From Bradyrhizobium rifense (GTDB lineage Bacteria > Pseudomonadota > Alphaproteobacteria > Rhizobiales > Xanthobacteraceae), in contig NZ_VSSS01000051.1 of assembly GCF_008123425.1 (NCBI RefSeq), positions 226,447 to 290,446 on the forward strand: a DNA stretch of 64,000 nt, read 5' to 3'. The notes beneath the pieces are model-generated. The model was not told the DNA's origin. It saw nothing but the letters and a program-made list of their open reading frames with translations, and made no database searches. The position numbers were made by a program, and so were the translations under genes. This document shows, piece after piece, positions 61,042 to 64,000 of this stretch (position 1 is its first letter; the number at the start of each line of letters is the position of its first letter).

Positions 61042-61347
61042 ATGTCTCGCCGCTGCGAACTGACGGCCAAGGGCCCCCTCGTCGGCCACAAGGTCAGCCA
61101 CTCCAACATCAAGACCAAGCGCCGCTTCCTGCCGAACCTGGTCAACGTGACCTTCATCAGCGAAGCCCTGGAGCGCAACGTGCGCCTGCGCGTCTCCACC
61201 AACGCGGTGAAGAGCGTCGACCACAATGGCGGCCTCGACGCCTTCCTGCTCAAGGCCAAGGCCGATGTCCTGTCGCCGCGCGCCCTCGAGCTGAAGCGCG
61301 CCATCCAGAAGAAGGTCGGCGACGCGCCGGTCAAGAAGGCCAGCTAA
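61042..61347 (+). CDS. rpmB: 50S ribosomal protein L28
   Basis: 101 residues from the ATG at 61042 (MSRRCELTAKGP), which is preceded by AAGGATTAGTGAG. VGHKVSHSNIKTKRRFLPNLV and RLRVSTNAVKSVDHNGGLDAF are L28 signatures. An in-frame ATG at 61015 is not supported. It is part of the large ribosomal subunit. Followed by a strong terminator. Confidence 0.97.
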   Translation: MSRRCELTAKGPLVGHKVSHSNIKTKRRFLPNLVNVTFISEALERNVRLRVSTNAVKSVDHNGGLDAFLLKAKADVLSPRALELKRAIQKKVGDAPVKKAS

Positions 61348-61420
61348 GAGATTTCCGAATTGGGCGGGGGCTAAGTTGCGTCGCGTGGCGTTGGCTTAGT
61401 CAAGTAGAGTTTTGCGTTGC

Positions 61421-61450
61421 GGCCGGATCGAAAGATCCGGCCGTTTTTGT
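61421..61450 (+). terminator. intrinsic terminator of rpmB
   Basis: A perfect 9-bp stem (GGCCGGATC and GATCCGGCC) with a GAAA tetraloop, followed by GTTTTTGTTTT. Confidence 0.93.
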
Positions 61451-61577
61451 TTTGGTGCCCAACGGCACCGCAACACGCACCTCGTCCTTAAGATTGCGCG
61501 AATAGCCGAAAGACTAACTACAACTCAGGCTTGCGCCAATTTAGCTATGGCTACATTGTGGACTGGGAGGCGACTCA

Positions 61578-61772
61578 ATGGATGTTATCAAGGATCATCT
61601 TTCAGAGATTATCAGCTTCGCTGCCGGCCTCGCAGGCGGCTCGTTTTTGACCTTTAAGTTTACACGCACCACCCGAGTGAGTGACGCAGGCAACCTAGTC
61701 AATCAATCCGGCGCGACCGCCGGTGGTGATGTGGTCGGTCGCGACAAGCTTGCAGGTCGCGATCAAAGCTAA
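61578..61772 (+). CDS. small single-span membrane protein with GDVVGRDK motif
   Basis: 64 residues preceded by GGGAGGCGACTCA. A membrane helix (IISFAAGLAGGSFLTFKF, about 11-28) is followed by a tail with QSGATAGGDVVGRDK (43-57). The same QxGATAxGDVVGRDK element starts the next gene, though their DNA is diverged, so the motif is under selection. No family recognised; it could be a membrane anchor or partner of the cassette. Confidence 0.65.
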   Translation: MDVIKDHLSEIISFAAGLAGGSFLTFKFTRTTRVSDAGNLVNQSGATAGGDVVGRDKLAGRDQS

Positions 61773-61810
61773 CCATTTTTTATCTTAACGTCGTACTCGC
61801 CAGTCACTTC

Positions 61811-62371
61811 ATGTCTCTTCAAGTAGACCAGACCGGTGCAACAGCTCACGGCGACGTAGTCGGGCGCGACAAGATCGCGCATGTCTATGCAGCGAGCGCT
61901 CCGCTGACCAAAGTGGAGCAACTTCTACAGAAGCTCCAAGAAGAAGTAGCGAACAACGAACACGCAAAGCATACAATCGAAGCGCTGGCGCATTTTCAGA
62001 AGCGAAGAACGCACGATGGCGTCGACGGGCTTGAGGCCAAGCTCACTGCTGCAGATCGATCCGACGAATTCCTGAGCGCAATCGAAAAGAAAGAACAGTT
62101 CGCGAAGCTTCTCGAACGTTGGTCTATGTACGCTTCAGCGCAAGAGATATTCGCACACCTCCTGGCGAAGGCCGAGTTTGAATTCACATATGTGATTTAC
62201 CCGCAACTAGCCGATATCTCCCGAGTTAAAGCGAATGAGCTCGTTCGCGACCAGATTATAGTTCCTGTGGTTGAGGAGTGCGGTTCAACAGTGTTCACAC
62301 TCAACCATAGCACCGCCATGGGAATGATTTACTGGCTCGCGGAGCAGTGCTTCGTACGGTGGCACACATGA
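61811..62371 (+). CDS. ABC-three-component-type protein with GDVVGRDK N terminus
   Basis: 186 residues. N terminus carries QTGATAHGDVVGRDK (7-21); the rest is helical (KVEQLLQKLQEEVANNEHAK, GVDGLEAKLTAADRSDEFLS, AQEIFAHLLAKAEFEFTYVI) and ends in YWLAEQCFVRWHT. By memory of family pattern it resembles the C-terminal-domain component of ABC-3C conflict systems (GDVVGRD start, GLEEKL, AQKI, ending in NCHIRW), without an obvious effector domain. It overlaps the next gene by 4 nt (ATGA). Confidence 0.65.
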   Translation: MSLQVDQTGATAHGDVVGRDKIAHVYAASAPLTKVEQLLQKLQEEVANNEHAKHTIEALAHFQKRRTHDGVDGLEAKLTAADRSDEFLSAIEKKEQFAKLLERWSMYASAQEIFAHLLAKAEFEFTYVIYPQLADISRVKANELVRDQIIVPVVEECGSTVFTLNHSTAMGMIYWLAEQCFVRWHT

Positions 62372-62889
62372 TCCAGCTCTCCTACCAACCTGCTTTCGAC
62401 CCATATCACACGATGTACCGACTCATCCGGATTTTGGTCGCGCTTGGAGACACCACTTCGTTGCTGGTGGATCATATAAGAATATTGGATTTTTACTTCC
62501 TATTCCCATTTGAGATCGCTCACATTCGCCTAACACCCCAACATAGAAGATTTCGTTCGACCGCGCAGACTTACGAAGAAAGGCGCCCTTATGGAAACCA
62601 ACCCGAAGATGTCTTGATCTTCGATCGAATGAAGCCAATGCAGCTTGCTGCGCTGGACACCCTGGCCACGAAGGGAATCATCGATCCAGAAGCTTGGCAA
62701 CGGGGCATGGTGATCAGAACCAAAGTCCCGATACCTGTAGACCTGTGCGCTCGCGTGAATAACGCAAACGCCGCGGACTCCCAATTAATGGAAATGATTG
62801 TGGCGCTAGCTACCGAATACTCACTGTTGGGCCGCGACGGACTGAAAGCCAGAACCGGTTTGCTGGAGCACCGTTACGATGCGGCATGA
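62368..62889 (+). CDS. ABC-three-component middle-component-like protein
   Basis: 173 residues from the ATG at 62368, within the previous stop (ATGA). LSYQPAFDPYHTMYRLIRIL, HIRILDFYFLFPFEIAHIRL, LDTLATKGIIDPEAWQRG and VIRTKVPIPVDLC match the pattern I recall for middle component 5 of ABC-3C systems. Small, single domain, no catalytic motif. The ATPase start overlaps its end by 11 nt. Family call is by resemblance only. Confidence 0.65.
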   Translation: MIQLSYQPAFDPYHTMYRLIRILVALGDTTSLLVDHIRILDFYFLFPFEIAHIRLTPQHRRFRSTAQTYEERRPYGNQPEDVLIFDRMKPMQLAALDTLATKGIIDPEAWQRGMVIRTKVPIPVDLCARVNNANAADSQLMEMIVALATEYSLLGRDGLKARTGLLEHRYDAA

Positions 62890-63979
62890 ACCAACCCTTG
62901 TTGTCACGCGGCTCGTTGTGTTTCGAAACGAGCATCGCGCGTACGACGAGAACTTCCACGAACGCGTAAACGTAATTCGAGGAGAAAATTCTTCGGGTAA
63001 ATCTACGATACTAAACTGTATTTATTACGGGTTAGGAGGCGACCTTGCCGATTGGAGCGAAACAGCCCTTCTCTGCACGCGCGTGGTCGTAGAGGTCCGT
63101 TTTAACGGGCTAACCGCGACGCTAAGTCGAGACATCTCGCAAGAAACTGGCCAGCCGATGGAAATCTTTGGTGGAACGTTTGACGCCTCGTTAAGCGCTC
63201 CTCACAGCGAATGGATAAGATATCCATATCGTAGATCATCAAATCGCGAGAGCTTCTCGCAAGCGATCTTCCGACTGTTAGCCATCCCGGAAGTCGCGAG
63301 TGATGTCTCTGGCAACTTGACCATCCATCAGATACTGCGCGTTCTGTACTCGGATCAATTAAGCCCTGTTGAAACCCTTTTTCGATACGACACTCGCTTT
63401 GATCCGCCGGCTTTGCGCGACGCCGTCGGACGCCTGCTCTGTGGATCTTATGACAATCGACTCTATCAAAACGAGATTCAGATAAGAACGCTGACTCGCC
63501 AGTTTGATGATCTCAGCGCCGAGTTGAAGAGCCTGTTCGCGGTACTCGGGAAAACAGAACACAGCTTGAACTTCGAGTGGCTCGAAAGCGAAAGAAGAAC
63601 GCTAGTCGCCGAGCAACAGGAGACGCAGGCCGAAATCGAGCGCATCGAGCACGCACGGGTCTTAGCCGCCGGGGCCGATAAGGCTACGATGCGGGCGCAG
63701 GAGAACGCCTACGCAGAGGTGCAGCAGCTACAGACGAAACTAGCTTCAATACAGGAACAACGGGACGCGATAAATCTAGCGATCGCAGACTCAGGAAAAT
63801 ATATTCGGAACTTGGAGCAGAAAATTGCGTCACTCGACGATGCGGGCGCCGCTGCTGAACACTTAGGGGACGTCCGTTTTGGCATCTGCCCCGCTTGCCT
63901 CTCTCCCATCGCCCGGACAACCGACGATGGCCACTGTCACCTATGTAAGGCCGAATTTCATGACGATCGGGGAAGCTGA
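62879..63979 (+). CDS. SMC/Rad50-like ABC ATPase, cut short at contig end
   Basis: 366 residues as read, beginning at ATG 62879. N-terminal half of an SMC-like ATPase: Walker A RGENSSGKST (about 34-43), Q-loop area, then coiled coil (about 200-320) with FDDLSAELKSLFAVLGKTE and QAEIERIEHARVL, and a Zn hook-like CPAC...CHLC (Cys337, 340, 353, 356). The signature motif, Walker B and the returning coil are absent. The TGA at 63977-63979 is 3 nt before an adapter sequence, so the true end is unknown. Codon use is AT-richer than neighbours. Confidence 0.8.
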   Translation: MRHEPTLVVTRLVVFRNEHRAYDENFHERVNVIRGENSSGKSTILNCIYYGLGGDLADWSETALLCTRVVVEVRFNGLTATLSRDISQETGQPMEIFGGTFDASLSAPHSEWIRYPYRRSSNRESFSQAIFRLLAIPEVASDVSGNLTIHQILRVLYSDQLSPVETLFRYDTRFDPPALRDAVGRLLCGSYDNRLYQNEIQIRTLTRQFDDLSAELKSLFAVLGKTEHSLNFEWLESERRTLVAEQQETQAEIERIEHARVLAAGADKATMRAQENAYAEVQQLQTKLASIQEQRDAINLAIADSGKYIRNLEQKIASLDDAGAAAEHLGDVRFGICPACLSPIARTTDDGHCHLCKAEFHDDRGS

Positions 63980-63981
63980 CC

Positions 63982-64000
63982 CTGTCTCTTATACACATCT
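63982..64000. other. Nextera transposon-end adapter (sequencing artefact)
   Basis: The final 19 bases are exactly the Nextera mosaic-end sequence CTGTCTCTTATACACATCT. They are library adapter, not genomic DNA. Any reading through it on the minus strand gives the MCIRDR artefact peptide. The contig end must be trimmed, and the last few genomic bases are uncertain. Confidence 0.97.

Noticed and set aside
63684..63998. Minus-strand frame beginning MCIRDR
   Set aside because: This peptide is created by the Nextera adapter at the contig end and is a known artefact.

Overview
The window is 64 kb of high-GC chromosomal DNA from an alphaproteobacterium, most likely Bradyrhizobium or a close Nitrobacteraceae relative. 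Evidence for this is the gene content (CarD, FdxA, a RegB/RegA-type redox pair, a cyo quinol oxidase, many acyl-CoA and solute-binding-protein genes), the dense GANTC (CcrM-type) sites in one intergenic region, and several families of short palindromic repeats typical of these genomes. It is the end of a draft contig: the last 19 bases are a Nextera transposon-end adapter.

Layout. 1-7942: tail of an acyl-CoA dehydrogenase, AraC regulator with divergent alpha/beta hydrolase, LysR regulator with divergent DoxX-like protein, a coupled DsrE-like/TlpA-like exported pair, an orphan family 5 solute-binding protein and a metallo-amidohydrolase. 8046-18149: an SPFH membrane protein, then a long minus-strand operon (dienelactone hydrolase-SnoaL fusion, peptide-type ABC importer, SDR, exported VOC protein), with a divergent MarR-type regulator at 18355. 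18939-29227: small basic protein, AzlCD with divergent CGNR regulator, tRNA-Arg(CCT), a TctC-type binding protein with cupin, a frameshifted trypsin-like protease, RraA-like and AMP-ligase genes, secreted proteins and PanE-like reductase. 29371-37511: YidB and GlsB/YeaQ-type proteins, then a fatty/aromatic acyl-CoA cluster (SDR, two acyl-CoA dehydrogenases, two enoyl-CoA hydratases, VOC protein, branched-chain-type binding protein), punctuated by palindromic repeats. 37842-41942: SNase-like protein, M48 lipoprotein protease, cytochrome c, MFS transporter.

42124-49025 is a coherent respiratory unit: cyoABCD, a SURF1-like assembly factor, and a RegB/RegA-like quinone/redox two-component pair, with a perfect 23-bp palindrome upstream of cyoA. 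49154-53607 holds small secreted proteins, a LysR regulator, a decayed 121-bp copy of part of the regA-like gene, and a class III nucleotide cyclase. 53693-61347 is housekeeping: CarD, FdxA, an S4-domain protein whose best start is ACG, an SUV3-like helicase, a DUF3108 protein and ribosomal protein L28.

The most interesting region is 61578-63979. After the rpmB terminator there is an AT-richer, translationally coupled cassette that I read as an ABC-three-component (ABC-3C) type conflict/defence system: a small membrane protein and a second protein sharing a GDVVGRDK motif, a middle-component-like protein, and an SMC/Rad50-like ATPase cut off by the contig end. Other notable signals are a helically phased cluster of twelve GANTC sites in about 200 bp (59321-59519), two apparent frameshifts, and fossil gene fragments.
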